64,000 nt of DNA, from NCBI GenBank assembly GCA_026419785.1, contig JAODTK010005657.1, positions 1 through 64,000 on the forward strand. The letters are read 5' to 3'. This document shows positions 1 to 13,199 of this stretch, piece after piece. The notes beneath the pieces are model-generated. The model was given only the letters and a program-made list of their open reading frames with translations. It did not search any database and was not told where the DNA came from. How positions within the stretch are numbered: position 1 is the first letter of the stretch; each line of letters begins with the position of its first letter. The DNA is from Sclerodactyla briareus. Lineage: Eukaryota > Echinodermata > Holothuroidea > Dendrochirotida > Sclerodactylidae. Both the position numbers and the translations under genes were made by a program.

Positions 1-169
1 GAGAGGTTCTTGACTTCCACTCTACTCTGAGGTTCTCAGTGAACTCCCCTACAACGATCTGTGCTACCATCCCAGGGATGTTTTACTATGGATTCATCAT
101 CCCCTCCAAATTGGGAGGGGAAAAGCGCCCATAATCTATCCCTGGAGTGATAGCATGGTGTCAGGACGC

Positions 170-2250
170 TAGCACAGGCGCAAACAACGTGCTATATCTC
201 ACCGTAGATTAAATACTCCAATCAGCTGTGAACGATATCGTAAATTCAGGAGAGAAACACATAAAATATCAAGGAATTCTTTTAGGACGTACAGAAAAAA
301 TATTCGTTTGGAATCCCCCAAGAATTTTATGGTTTCATTAAGAGCATTAGGTGTTGAAAGGTTTGGGCATCAGCATTATCGCCAGAACGGGAGGTTGAGT
401 GGATGAAAAAGCGGCATTAAAAGCAGAGATTATAATAAGCAGGTTTTTCTGTGTTCACTGTGAGAGAAAATCAGACGTTAACGTTATAATAGATAATATT
501 CCGCTCATGGGAAATATACTGTTGAAATAATGGGTCTTACAGGTGTGTTAAAGACCCTGGATCCACACAAAGCTTCGGCCAGACGAGGGATACAGCTAGG
601 AGATTGCAGCATACGGCGAGGAGATTGCCCGGCCCTTACCTGCATCTTCAGAGATCTTTGAAACACGGAGGAGGGCCCTTGAATTGGGTTGCAAGCAAAC
701 ATCACACCCATTTGCAGAAAGCGATAGAAACTGGCTTCGAATTCACCGCCCAGTTTCCCTATCTCATCTGTAGCAAGTTGCTCGACACATTATCACTCGC
801 CGTATGGGTCATCTTGAAAATCATTTTTTTTTTTTCAGTCATAACAATAAACAAAGCACGGCTGGGCGTCGGGCTATTCTTGCGAGAATCAAATTAACCT
901 CACGTCAAGCATGACTACTCTTGACAGAAATCTCAGGTTTATGGATTATGGATTCTCCAAAGGTTGTTTGGGACATACTGTGCACATAAAAAAAAGCGCT
1001 TTTTCCAAAACTCCCTGTGATTGGCATACAGGACCCGTGTGACTTGGGTAACAAGATTTCTTTCCCACGCACTCAAAGAGTTAGGTAAAACGGTGAGAAA
1101 GCAGGGTGGGCAAAGGTCACCGGGGGTCCACAGGGAACAGTACTGGGCCATCCCTGTTCCTCATTGTATATCAATGATCTTCCAGATGGTATCGCTACTC
1201 TGGCGTATCTTGCTGACGACTGTGTTTTGTATCCTGAAGTGAGGAGTGAAGAGAGATCGAAATAGCTCCAGGATGATCTAAATAAGTTACATGATGGTCA
1301 GCTAAATGGGCCAAATGATAATTTAACCACTGAAATGTTTTCGCATGACATGAAACTCATGACAGATTATCTAAGCTCACACCGTAAACACTGGGGTGGC
1401 AAATTCAGATGTCTATGGTGGACCACCATCCTTATTTGGGATTACTCTTTCAAACAACCGCAGTGGAATACTCACATACGAAACATTTGTGGTAAGACTA
1501 ACGGATTTTTTTTTTCATTGGGATTATCAGTAGGAACTTGACTCTGTAATCAAACAAACCAAAGCTTGAGGCCTACCGATCACTTGTCAGACCGCTGGTG
1601 GAGTACGCTTCATCAGAGTGGGGCATCTTATACAAAAAGAATATCGACCTATTAGAATCTGTCCAGCCCAGAGCGGCTCGCTTTATCCACACGCGACTAA
1701 ATATAGAGCCCTGGGTTGTGCTACCGAGGGTAATTAGCATGTGGTTGGATCACCTGACGTCCGCAGAAAAACAAGGGCGACTTTGGATTTTAACAAGAAG
1801 CGTAGGTCATATTGTCCTGCCATGAAAGTCAACCGTATTAAAACTGTCCTTCGTCAATCACGGCACACGCACCGCAATTCATAAACCACCATTGCGCAAA
1901 CAACAAGATTGCTACAAATCTCGTTCGTACCAAGAACTGTACGTGACTGGAACGCACTGCCATTTAGCATTTTATACATGGGATATAAAACAGTTTCAAG
2001 ACAGCTGTGGTGCAACCATCTACACTTGGCTTTGGAGACGGGACATAATTTGTTATGTTGGGCTGCCAAACCCATCCTGGTCTCTTGCTCCTCTGGAGGT
2101 TGGCCAGTATCCTCTACAAGTACCACGTACCAAGTACCAAGTGCATGCATTACACAACGTAGTCGCAAAGATAATAAATATGGCAAGACATACTTGCAAA
2201 TTTCAGTGACACAGTCCCAGCAAGGTGTTCAAGTGAGTATCCTTCACTAG
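170..2250 (+). mobile_element. Decayed non-LTR retrotransposon (LINE), RT half
   Basis: Non-LTR retrotransposon polymerase remnant read across several frames. Near 331 comes a linker resembling SLRALGVERFG, typical of the segment before the RT. Around 545-800 comes KTLDPHKASGPD, then ARPL and a stretch resembling NYRPVSL. At 1119-1150 one frame reads TGGPQGTVLG (the SGVPQGTVLGP block), at 1167 YINDLPDGI, and at 1212-1220 the catalytic ADD (LADDCVLY). Downstream are LVRPLVEYASSEW (about 1587-1620), SVQPRAARF, and a C-terminal FVPRTVRDWNALPF (about 1925). Frame breaks and stops are frequent, so it is dead or badly sequenced. The endonuclease half is not seen. Family resembles CR1/jockey-like LINEs; the clade is not certain. 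Confidence 0.85.
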
Positions 2251-4900
2251 CAAGCAGTGTTTACTCCACAGGGGCTTATATCGTTGACCTATATATCCCC
2301 ATAGCTCTTTGGTTTGCTCTAGCTCCCGTTTCCTCCCAAACTTGATGCATCACTATTGTCAAGCTGCGTACAGCAGTTACTTACAACTGTTGGACGCGAG
2401 TGTTGGCATAACCATTCTTCTGTGAACGTAAACAATTTTACCCCTACCTGGGCTATAGCTAATTATACCGGAATTTAAAATAATTTCACTATTGAATAAC
2501 CCACTGCAAATGCACACGATCAAGTATTTTCATCATTTGCGGAGCGCACACGTTCAGCCTCGGCTGGCTGTCTGGTCAAAATCTAGGCCCGCACGCTGCA
2601 TCACAGCAAATGGCACACGGAGTAGTTACCGACGGCGATTGTCTTCTCCGATTTTTGCTGACAACGAATTGTCTTTCCAAAACTAGACCCCACTCTAGAG
2701 AGTAACCTCCGACAAGCACATAATAAAATAATGTTCAGAGTTAGCGGAATCTCGCAGCCCTTTGATAAAAGAACAGCACTAATACCGTCGCAATGATGAA
2801 GAGAACGTTGCGTTCCGTACGGTTACGAAGAAGCCTAAAGCCATACTGCTTGTTTGCGTTCTAATCAATGTGGCGCGCCTCGATGCAATAACATCTCTCT
2901 CCAGGAGGGGTTACTCTGACATTTAAGATATTTTGTACGAGAACGAGGAAGGGGGAAACAGTTTGAGAAGGGTTGGTTCTCCGACATTTTGTCGCTTTGC
3001 CAATTCTGTCGACCCTTGCAGATCTGGAAAACACTGCCATGAGTTGAAAGACTCTTATACAACAATGCTATTGGGTAGGTAGGATATGGTCGAGTCTTTT
3101 ACTGAGAACAATGCAGTGGGCTAAGAGGAGAGATTTCAAAGTCGTGTCACCCCCCATAGGAATATCATTGAAGTGACTTCAGCAAGTAGTTGTTACAAAA
3201 CGGGTTCAACTGCTGACGTCACAGTCCGATAGCCGTGTTTTATCTTTTTCCGAAGCTCCGCCCCCTGGACCCAACTTCGAAAGATCATATCTTCGCGATG
3301 GTAGCACCAATTTACACGCGGAAGGTACCGTTGGACAGCTGAGAGAATATTCTATTAGTCTGGTAGATTTTTCTGACCACTTCATTGAGCTCTTTAACGG
3401 GTGGGTTGCCATACAATCACTACTCTCTTTCAAAACTATTCGAACTGTACCCTTGAACTTTCTCTGTATGAATTTCCACCAAGTTGTATATCAGACAGTC
3501 TGTGTGGACACATTGGAAAAGTCAGGATGAAGCAGTTTGAATGTCTTTCTTTACATCATACACGCACTCGTCTGAAGCAAATACGGCAACCTATTATTGC
3601 CCTCCGATGCTGAATGTCTCTGGCGAGGTATTGTTGAAAAAAGACACATGGCAATTCTATGTAATTGAGCTACTGACATTGAATTACAGCTCTCCGAGAT
3701 GAAATTTTAGAGACGCTCATTAGATGAGCCAATTACCAAGCTCTTTTCCGGTGTCGTGCGATTGAGAAACACCGGAACATCTCCCACCAGGTGGACGAGA
3801 TGAATGGGAACGTTCAGACAACGATTACGGGGAGATCATATCCTACAGGCGTGACGGAAAACCTTATCGGGCTTGGCATGCATTATATACAGTTATATAA
3901 TCCCGTCATAGACGGCTATAAATTGAACATTCGGGGCTTAGAAAAATATTCAACTTTTGCAAACCAATCAAACGTGATTTTGTTTTGAGGTATTTAATTA
4001 ATGGCCATAGTGTACTCAGATGAATAATGTAATAAGGCAGCGTTGTATTACAGTCTTCGCAATAATGAATTCTTTTAGGATCACTCTGGCAACACCCGAA
4101 GAAATTAACTTGATTGACAATTTTAATTAGGTCTGTTCCATAGTCAGCTAGGGTAGTGGTGTAAATGAACATGGCATGCAAGCATGTGCGTGGTTTGCGT
4201 TATAGTGGGTCACACATGATCTCTAACAAGCGCATCGTGACGCATCGGCCGCCGCGGGAAAACACGAACTGTACCGTGTAAGGCCTAGGTGGACTGAATG
4301 ACGAGTTCCGTAGATAGGCAGGGACATTGCGCATTGTGTCCAACTTTGTCGAGGCGGTGCGTCTGCCCAATACTTCAGTCACGTAGGACTCAGATATTTT
4401 TTTGGTTGAATGTAAGAAACCATGAATATGTATATATTCCAGGACATAAACTAGTAAACCCGTTCGGGAAACTATCGATGCCCTTCATAGTAGACAGGTT
4501 GTGATAAGGCGATACACCCACCCACATCGTTCTGGTCCGCTAATTAGAAATACATTCATTAATAACAATAAGGAGGAAGATGGTATTCCATTCCACCGCG
4601 AGTGATCCACAAGTGAGACCAAGTTTCCCATACTAGGCGTGGAGGAACGGCACGTCAGTGAATCAACCTGTGGTTTTGGGGGGATTCGTTTCATTTTCTG
4701 TCTTATTGGTACGCAGTTCATGCAGAAAACTCATAGACAAACGTGTTCTTTCTTTTCCGTGTTAGCTCAATATTGTATTCAATGATGAAGTGATAAGCGA
4801 TTTTTTTTCGCCTTCTCGAAACAAGTTCTTAAGACAGACTATTGACAAACACCAGTCTTTATGTTATTCTTTTTTTCCTACGTTTGTGAAGCGCATCGGA
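2251..4900. other. No gene recognised
   Basis: Short open frames only, none with a recognisable motif or composition. No simple repeat of note. I see no exon, tRNA or transposon end that I can defend here. Confidence 0.5.
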
Positions 4901-4914
4901 GTTCCTTGTATGAA

Positions 4915-4985
4915 AATTATTATATTATCATTATTATTATTACTTATTATTTTTCATCATTCATCACATCACCATCGCATCCTCA
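4915..4985. repeat. ATT/ATC microsatellite
   Basis: Imperfect run of attatt and catcat trinucleotides, visible directly. Not coding. Confidence 0.8.
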
Positions 4986-5647
4986 TGATCAATAATAATT
5001 TAATATGTAATCTATTAATAATCCTAGCTGCGCCACTGCCCATCTGATAACATGAATAAGAGTAGCTATACAGCCTGTCTCGGAGCAGCAAGTCCCATAA
5101 AAAGCTTAGATGGGGGTTGAGACTGGACGTAACTACTGAAATACAACTGTTTCTAGATAATATACAATTACGCACTAAAAAGCTCACAACACGGACTACC
5201 AAGTTATGACAACAAGATCCAAACACAGCTAGTGGTTTCTTAATCTTGATGGCTGTTAGGCTGATCCTTAAATCATAAGGTATTGTCTTAAATTCGTAGA
5301 AAGAAAACTCCCCCAGCAGGCTCAGAACTCATTAATAGGCCTGGCGTGGAGTGTCACACCGAGAAGCCCAACAATGGGTGCAATCGCTCGATTCACGCAA
5401 AAAATACTTTCTCACTACGGGTAACTGACGACACGTTTTACACTGGCTGACAAGCTTTTAACACACTTGGACTTTGACATGCACACACCTCCAAGCTTTT
5501 TCACTTGCGAACTCGGGATGATTAACAATCTTCTGCGGATGAGTTATTCGCGAGTAGTTATTTCCCGATACCCAAAGTGGTGAGATGTTCATTAGCATAG
5601 CATACAGGAAAATTACGCGAACAAAAAAAATCCGGGCTGAGTGCGTG

Positions 5648-5777
5648 CTATATATATATAAGTATATATATCTATATATATATATTATATATATATATAT
5701 ATTATGATATATATATATATATATATATATATCTTATATATATATATATAGATATATATAGATATATATATATATCC

Positions 5778-5833
<56 letters not shown>

Positions 5834-5838
5834 ACTCG
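5648..5838. repeat. Long (AT)n tract
   Basis: About 190 bp of nearly pure alternating TA, broken by single changes such as tatct, attat and tagat. It is self-complementary and could extrude as a hairpin or cruciform; tracts like this commonly collapse or misassemble, so its length is unreliable. Confidence 0.95.
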
Positions 5839-7495
5839 ACGAGACTCTACAGCTTGTTGGTCCATTTGTTTGAAGTGGAGCAAAAAACTAATAGTTCAAA
5901 CATGCTCAAAACTGGTGCAATCGTCTCAAAACACAAAGAGAACGCGGGAAATGTCTAGATATCCGAGTGTGATGATAATACACAACTCGGGTAAATTCAA
6001 CTCCCTGAAGTGTAATTTGAATCTCTCATGTGTAAAAACAATACACAACTAGAGTCTATTTGACACTAGTGGTAAACATGTTACTGCAATTGTGTACAAA
6101 AAAATCTAAGAACAGAATGCTGAATACGCTCACAGGAAAAAATACAGTGTTGACATAAAACGTTGGGGCCCAAAAACTTTCGATTACCATTTTACGTTGG
6201 ATTTTACTAATTTTACTAAGACTAAGTGAAATATACTATAAAACTAGGTGAATGAAATTGATATTTGTTGCAGTTGTTTTGCAAACACGAACCGGGCAAC
6301 CAAGGATCTGGCTTAAATGAGGCTACCCTTTGTAAGGGCCACATGACGGTACTTATACGGAGTTTAACTGAAATCGGATAAACTTAGAAAACTGCATGAA
6401 ATATGCAAGATTTGCAGTAGATTTCAGACAAAACTAGGGGTTTCGAAGAGATGGCAAGATTGTTGATTGGCTTATTTGGTGCAACAATGATGAAGAAGTT
6501 TTGTCTCCAAAGTAGGCTGGTACCGGTATATCGTAAAAACAATACTGGAGTTCTTTCAAAGTTTTCATTCCTCACTATCGAGCACTCCTAGATTATAGGG
6601 AGGCTTAAAAAAATAGGGATACCACTTGACTTAATTGAGCACAACATTTGGCTACAACTTGCTGGAAGTATTAACCTGCCCGGCCCGCGGTGTGAATGCT
6701 GAACAAGTCAGCTCGTATAATTGTTATTAGGCTGCTACCACGAGCAAGTAGGTAAACTTCGTTATTCTTAGCTATACTGGAAAAATACAGTACTTAATGA
6801 GGGTTCATTTATTGTCATATCAAGTCTTTCGATCTGAGTTATTGGTTACTCTGTGATGCAAGTCAATTAGACTCGATTGAGCTGGCAGATCTAGCCCTAG
6901 CTAAATTAACTCAACTGTGCGTGCGTGAAGGCCTACGAGAACTGTGTTGCTCGGTAAGCGTATGTGTGAAGGATAATGTATAAACGGCCTACTATGTAGC
7001 CTACAAGACTCACTGTCATCGTCTCTCAGCGATATTCTCGTTAATCTAAACTAATCTATGCAAAGGATAGATCAAATAGTTGTATAATTTGTAATTCACT
7101 GGATGTTATAAATAATTGTAATAGCATACCCGAAAATTCAATCAGACAGTTGGTCAACTTAATCCGCGCCCTTTTTTCCCTAACAACGTATTTGGTCTTG
7201 AGAGCCATGCATAGTTCATCCGCGCGACTGTTTCCAACCTTATAAATATATGTTTCTATTTTTTTGTCTGCATCTCTTTTTTTTTTTAACTATTTTTCCT
7301 ATTGCTGGCTAGGGACACACAATTATCAGTCCCGGGATTCTCCTAAGAAGCGATTACTCCTAATCGTCATACAATTTAGGAATCGGCCGATGTTTTATTC
7401 CAACATGATATATGCCTGATGTAGTCTTACCACAGTCCGCTTAATAGTTAAGCATACCTAATGTATGCGATGTAGAATGAATATTGTCCCGGTAA
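5839..7495. other. No gene recognised
   Basis: AT-rich unique-looking sequence with T/A homopolymers (for example near 7280). No supported gene. Confidence 0.45.
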
Positions 7496-8212
7496 TGGAT
7501 ATTGTTAGTAAATACTTGCAAACACCAGGTGCGTAGGCTTTACGCAATAGTTATCACGTACTCGCGAGTGGTGCTGAATAATACGTTAACTTGGAGGGGC
7601 CATGTCGATATCCTCCTCGTTAGGAAACTGAATTCTAGATTGTGCTGCCTTCGAAAAATGTCACTATTCAGCGTCCGTTCTGAAATTTTGGAGCTATTTT
7701 ATAATGCTGCGATCTTTGGGGTTTGGAGGTATTGTCTTATTTTGCTGGGTGGGATGTTAACCAGGAAGGAATGGACCGTATTGATGATGTTATAAAGAAA
7801 GCTTCGCGTGTTTTAGGCGCGTCTCTCTGTTTCCAGTTGATTTGGTTTACCAGTCCCCTTTTACATTCTAAACTGTTATCTTTCTGGGATGACTGTAATC
7901 AACCCTCTTCCATCCACCTCTCTTCATTCTTCATTCTAAGTCAATTGACCGCATTGGGGGCAGACTGAGCTTCCTCCCTGAAACTAACCGGTATCGCACT
8001 CTTTTATTTATTCCTCGGCAATGAAATTATATAACAGCACTTAACGCCACTACTCGCCATTTCCCTACGTGATGTACTTTTGATTTTAGTGATCTTACCT
8101 CTTTAACTCTTTAATTGTAACTATGACCACGTCTTATTATTAGATTTTTTTTGGAACTGCTTTCACGTGCGAGAGATGCAATTTTCATTTTATGGAGCAA
8201 TAAAGTTTTACT
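7496..8212 (+). mobile_element. 3' end of a LINE (RT C-terminal region)
   Basis: The frame from about 7555 reads SRVVLNNTLTWRGHVDILL, then KLNSRLCCLRKM, VRSEILELFYNAAIFGVWRYC. This is the thumb and C-terminal region of LINE polymerases (the block of type YLGV..D..LTW..HV). A single frame shift near 7730 moves to the frame reading NQEGMDRIDDVIKKASRVLG and LLHSKLLSFWDDC. Coding ends before 8030, and gcaataaagttttac at about 8196-8210 looks like a poly(A) signal at the element's 3' end. The 5' portion is absent, as usual for truncated LINE copies. It is a different lineage from the LINE at the left edge. Confidence 0.82.
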
Positions 8213-8280
8213 TACACACCTATACTTACTCATGTAAAAGTATTAAGCATGAAAGTAATGCTGACAGGACACCGTACTCC

Positions 8281-9050
8281 ATTTGTATTACGTACTTACG
8301 TATAGTTTCCTAATAACAAGTATACCGGTAGGCGTGTACATAGTAATGACGTAACCCACCTAACAATAACACGGGCCGTAATACTGTACTAATTCCGTTC
8401 AGACATGGAAAAGTATGTGGTAATTGCTTTGGACGTAATTATCACGTATGCGTAATACGTTTACATAAGCAACGAAACGGTGCGTACGTAAACACTATGT
8501 TTATGACAACTGGTAGGGAAACGTATACGCCGCAAAATGTTGTATTGTTTTTTATAATGTGTACACGGCAATATTACCACGTATGTATGCGAGTAATGTA
8601 ACGATAAATATTAACGTACCGGTGCGACATCGGTTTTACGAATGTACGCTATAACTATTACGCGCGTAGGCGGCATTGTGTTACATTGGATTTCAGTACT
8701 CACCCCACAGTATTACGCGAACGTTTGTTAGTGTACGTGGAATCCGTACGTACGTATGACTGCCGTAGGTTTAATAATAACACGTACCATTAGTGGTTAT
8801 TAGTAGAATACGTACGTACGGACTAATATCGAATACGTAAATCGATATGAACGGGCGTTGGAAGTATGGCGGTTATTGGTATTACTTTTACAAGAGTAAA
8901 TGAAATTTTTTACGCGCATATTATGCTAGTGACGAGCGCTAAGGCTGTATGTCTCGGTATCAAAGTAGATACGTTAGGTGTGCTACGTTTACGTATAATA
9001 CGTGATACTACACACGTAGCAAATAGGATCGCGTACATATCGCGATATTG
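8281..9050. other. ACGT/TACGTA-dense tract
   Basis: By hand count about 23 occurrences of ACGT in 770 bp, including ACGTACGT at 8746-8756 and 8809-8819, where roughly three would be expected by chance. No clear tandem period. An open frame at 8866-9051 overlaps it but has no recognisable feature. The tract follows directly after the LINE 3' end. Confidence 0.6.
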
Positions 9051-10740
9051 AACAGACACCCAGACTTGCAAATTCTTATCATTTATTCAGAGGTTCCTAT
9101 CTACACATTCACACGTTGAACACAACTGTTATTCAGACACCAATCGCCCTCTATAAGAAACGACTGTGCTAACCTACTACTTTGAATTAACAATCTTAGG
9201 ATGCACCACAAACTCGGAATATTTCAAAAACGGCGTGGGAAACTCTTCAAACAGGACCGGCTTTTTTCGGGATATGATAGCCATCTTCACGAAGATGACC
9301 TTTCATGATTATGACAGACCGCAACCGGAAGTGTGAAGAATAAAAGTTTGGAAATCCACTAATGGCATACGCACAAAGGCGGCAGAATGGAATTATGGGT
9401 AATATCGTTAAAATGGCGGCCCCCATGGCACAGTATTCGTTAGATGTAACGAATATTTGTCGTTAGTTGATGACGAATCACCCAGAAGATTAGACCTTAT
9501 TCAACATTTTGGTGGCCGTAACCAAGGTTTTGTTATTAATTGACAAGGAGGGACATAGGAATCGCGTTTTCGGTGCCCGGTTCAAAAAGAGCCGTTCAGA
9601 GATCACAAACGCATAATGAGGATTGTGTGAGGTAGTGAAACAACATTCAGTGTGGTATTCTCCATATCTGTGAAATTTTGTGGGTAATGCCCGACGCATA
9701 CCTTTGTCGCTTATAATAATGATATGAGGTCATAGGTCAGATAGATAGAAACATCGTCACTGGTGTTGTACCCTGTCCAGAGAAACGGACTACATTCGGG
9801 AAGGAAAGATGGTTTAGTTACAAAAGGCATAGAAGAGCAATGCATGAAGAAACAAACATACTTAATTCGAAAAATACGGTCGATTGCGTCGGGAGGAACA
9901 TGATCAAGGCGTGAAGTGTACATCACGGAGCGAACCAGAACTATTATGTGAACCTATTCTGATATTCAAGCGAAATGCGAATCAGGTCGCCCAATCCATG
10001 CCACCGCAACAACGACAAAACCGCTTCACCGACTCCTTCTGCATAGGCGCTTCAAGTACAACTTGTTCCGGAAACTTGTCGATAAACAGTTATAACTTCG
10101 GTCCACCGTACCCTACCCATGCAATCCACCATATCGTTCTATACTGTAATACGCTTCCTGATGTAGAAACTGGAGACAAACAGTACTATGCCACGTTACC
10201 GGTTTTAATGTTGTTGTGTTTATTTGTGCTCGGTACTTTTATTTTAACCTTAGCTATTCCTACGAGCGAGGCATGTACAACCGATTTTCTGCATCAGTCG
10301 CCCTACCTATACATTAGGAGCCAAATGTCCCCCTACTCGTGCTGTGAGGCGATTGCACTCCCTGTTCATTCCCCGCCCATACTGGCACTTCTAACACCCA
10401 AGTTGCTCCCCTAGAAATTTTCCACCCTACCTGTGATCATAATTGAGTAACACAATAGATGCTGTTACGATGTTGCTCATACCCATGCATTATTGCTTGT
10501 TCTCCCAGTGTAGCCCGCAGAGGAAAGTTTTCCTCTTCAAATAGTTACAAGCATCAGCCGCTGACGCCTCCCCAGTCATGCAAGTCTTCTAAGAGCTTCA
10601 TGCGTACCCCACGTTATCCGCAGTCACCCTCATCCATTGTTTCTCTTCACACTCCCACTCCTACAGAGCTTCGATTGCCCTGCCATAACTTGCTTATGTA
10701 TTTACAATGTTCTATTCAATACGCGAGTTGGTAAGGTCTT
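9051..10740. other. No gene recognised; one unsupported open frame
   Basis: An open frame at 9884-10414 (+, 176 codons) contains one hydrophobic segment (LPVLMLLCLFVLGTFILTLA), but it has no family resemblance and its flanks look noncoding. I do not call it a gene. Confidence 0.4.
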
Positions 10741-10749
10741 ATTGCTGTA

Positions 10750-10935
10750 TATGATTATTATTATTATTATATTATTATATATTATTATTATTATTATTAT
10801 TTTATATTATTAATTATATTATTATTATTATTATTATTATACATACATACATACATACATACATACATACTACATACATACTACATACAACATACATTAC
10901 ATCATACATACATACATACTACATAATACATTGAA
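10750..10935. repeat. Compound microsatellite (ATT)n then (CATA)n
   Basis: About 90 bp of att/tat trinucleotides, then from about 10840 a run of catacatac tetranucleotides with single-base slips. Directly visible. Confidence 0.95.
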
Positions 10936-11330
10936 TGTTTTTATATAGCGCTTACCCAGAAAGGCTCAAAGCGCTTGACAGAAAGGAAGTACAAAAACAC
11001 AAACGAGTAGCCGTATCAAAGGAACCCAAACAGATACGTCTTAAAACGAGATTTGAAGCAGTCAAACGTGGAGCTTCACGACGAATTCACGGGGTAGGCG
11101 GTTGTAAGCAGCGCGCCATAGGCTGCGAAAGACGGTCTCCATTCCAAACACGGGTCTTAGGCCACTCCAGTAAATTCATTAGAGATCTTAGTCCAGGTCT
11201 AGATCTTATGGCTGACCAACTCTTCCAATATAGTGAGTGCAACCATTCATTGCTTTATATAAAAATTAGAAAACCCTTGAAGTGTACACGGGAGTCAAAC
11301 GAAGCCAATGTAATGATCGCAACATGAAGT
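10936..11330 (+). repeat. Dispersed-repeat-like segment (TATATAGCGCTTACC...)
   Basis: Begins ttttatatagcgcttaccc and continues ctcaaagcgcttgacagaa. Motifs of this form (tatatagcgc ... caaagcgctt) are known to me from dispersed repeats in invertebrates and fish, often placed next to microsatellites as here. A related piece, ctcaaagcacttcacaatc, occurs at about 50402. The 130-codon frame over it is basic and has no recognised domain. Confidence 0.45.
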
Positions 11331-11696
11331 ACCGGTCGCAGTTTGCGGGCACCTGGACACAATCGGCTCGTGATGTAAGGGACACATTGTAGGGGTTTAA
11401 GGTCGAAGCCTGAAAAGACCAGCCAGCAAGAGTTACAACGTGGCGACCTTAGAAGTAATCAACGCATGAGCCACCGACTTTGCAGAGTCTTAGACAAAGA
11501 CGCGGCGAACCGCCAGAAACGATGACATTTCGATAAGCGAACCACAAACCACAAAACCACGAGCCGACAGAACACATTTTTCACCGTGGCGAGTCATAGT
11601 CATATGCCTATCGAAGATCACGCCCAAGTTACAAATTTGCTCGTAAGGAGCAGCAACACATGCATCACCAATATGAAGTAGCATAAGGTAGCATAT

Positions 11697-11753
11697 ATTA
11701 TTATAATCATTATCATCATTATCATTATCATTATCATTATCATCTTATTATTA
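11697..11753. repeat. ATT/ATC microsatellite
   Basis: Run of atcattatcattatc units, directly visible. Confidence 0.85.
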
Positions 11754-12294
11754 TTTGTCCTTTTCACTGTCCAATGACGTAGGACTGACCGAAATATATC
11801 ACGATTTTGTTATCAAAAACAAAATGTCGGTTACGTCTTTCAGCGTAATGGTATTTGGTCACCTAGAAAGAGTTTAAAAGTGGAACTTTGTGAGTCAACA
11901 ACAACTGACAGCCCCCTGCATAGTGCAACTGAAACTATGTTATGTCCGTTACAAATGATACAATTCTCATATACACCAGTGCCCTTGTCACAACATATAC
12001 CCTTGATTCATTGATGACTTGTCGACATCCCTCGGCTATATAGAAATCACTCACATCACCTTACCCCTCGTCAGTGGTCTGACTGCTCCCCGCTCTACCG
12101 ACCTTCACCCCCCAATTCAGTACGTACAACTCACTCGCTTCCCTTGAGGACCCCCTCCTTCCAAAAATAGGGCTGACCACATACGGCGCGCTCTTCTGAT
12201 CTTCCAAGTCAACTCGCCAGGTACCCCACTTACAAACACGTGGGTTGCGAGCATTCGGAGAGAAGTGCCTTGACAACAGCTGCGGAAAAAGTCT

Positions 12295-12545
12295 CGGACT
12301 TCCAACGAGGGCTCAAGAACTGGCAATCGATGGGAGCTCTAACGACTGAGCTAACTCCGCCCTCCCGAAACACACTGTCAAGCAAATGAAATATGTAGGG
12401 CCAGAGAGTTTTCAGTACACGAGGTAAGACAGGTGGAGCGTTGCCTAGTCCGCGCCGAGGTGTGTGGCAACCGAGTATCCTATGAATGATTATCTCCAAC
12501 TGTGTGAGCATCCGACCTGAGACCCCTCAAGGAGAAACCTACACT
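12295..12545 (-). mobile_element. tRNA-derived SINE-like element
   Basis: On the minus strand a tRNA-like 5' half lies at about 12301-12366 (GGAGTTAGCTCAGTCGTT then AGAGCTCC, an A-box-like sequence). The part at 12471-12540 (gagtatcctatgaatgatta, tctccaactgtgtgagcatc) is the reverse complement of 61220-61310, with the same order relative to the tRNA-like part. Two copies in opposite orientation support a dispersed retroelement. The B box is degraded. Confidence 0.65.
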
Positions 12546-13035
12546 CTCCGGAAGTGAAGAATAGTCACAATAATATGAAACACAATCCAAGCAAGTTCTC
12601 CTTTCTCTCGGAGGAGATGCGGAGGGGAAGGATCACTAGTACCTCACTGGAGGTTACCTGTATGCATATATGTCTTCTTCACCCGTACCCCCACCCCCCG
12701 CGCTCGCAGAAACCCTGTCGTGTGTTACTCCTCGTAATCACTACAGTAGAGCAGGGGGGGGGGAATTCAGTATCACACAACTAAACCATGCTAGGTAACG
12801 CGGAGAGATTCGGCTAGTGATAACAGTTCAGGACATTCATTCGTTCAATATAAATTTGTTTCGCAGTTGGAACAGTGTCCTTCGGGTACTTCGGAATGGA
12901 AAGAGTACAGCCACCCATTTACAGGGTGCCGGTCCTTGTTATAGACAGGATGATTCACTAAGGGTCTCATTTATATTCGGGTATGATATTATATCCCGCA
13001 AACTGCTAAGTGTCGGGGATATTAGTTGGCCGTGT

Positions 13036-13096
13036 GCCGCCGTCTCCGCCGCAGCCGGCTCCGTCGCCGCCGCCGCCGCCGCGCCGCCGCCGGAGG
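13036..13096. repeat. GCC/CCG-rich trinucleotide tract
   Basis: Imperfect (CCG)n/(GCC)n, strikingly GC-rich against an AT-rich background. It gives poly-Ala or poly-Pro in short frames but no supported gene. Confidence 0.8.
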
Positions 13097-13199
13097 AAAC
13101 TTTAGGCTTAGCGCCTCTCATTCTTTAACACTTATCCGATTGACCAAAACTTCGGGACACATGTCCGATGAGTGAAAATTCGGAAGTTCGAAATAGGCT

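Noticed and set aside
9884..10414. 176-codon open frame with a hydrophobic segment
   Set aside because: No family resemblance, no supporting context and composition like the flanks; one hydrophobic run can arise by chance.
13036..13096. CpG island or promoter
   Set aside because: GC richness is confined to about 60 bp of trinucleotide repeat, with no gene on either side.
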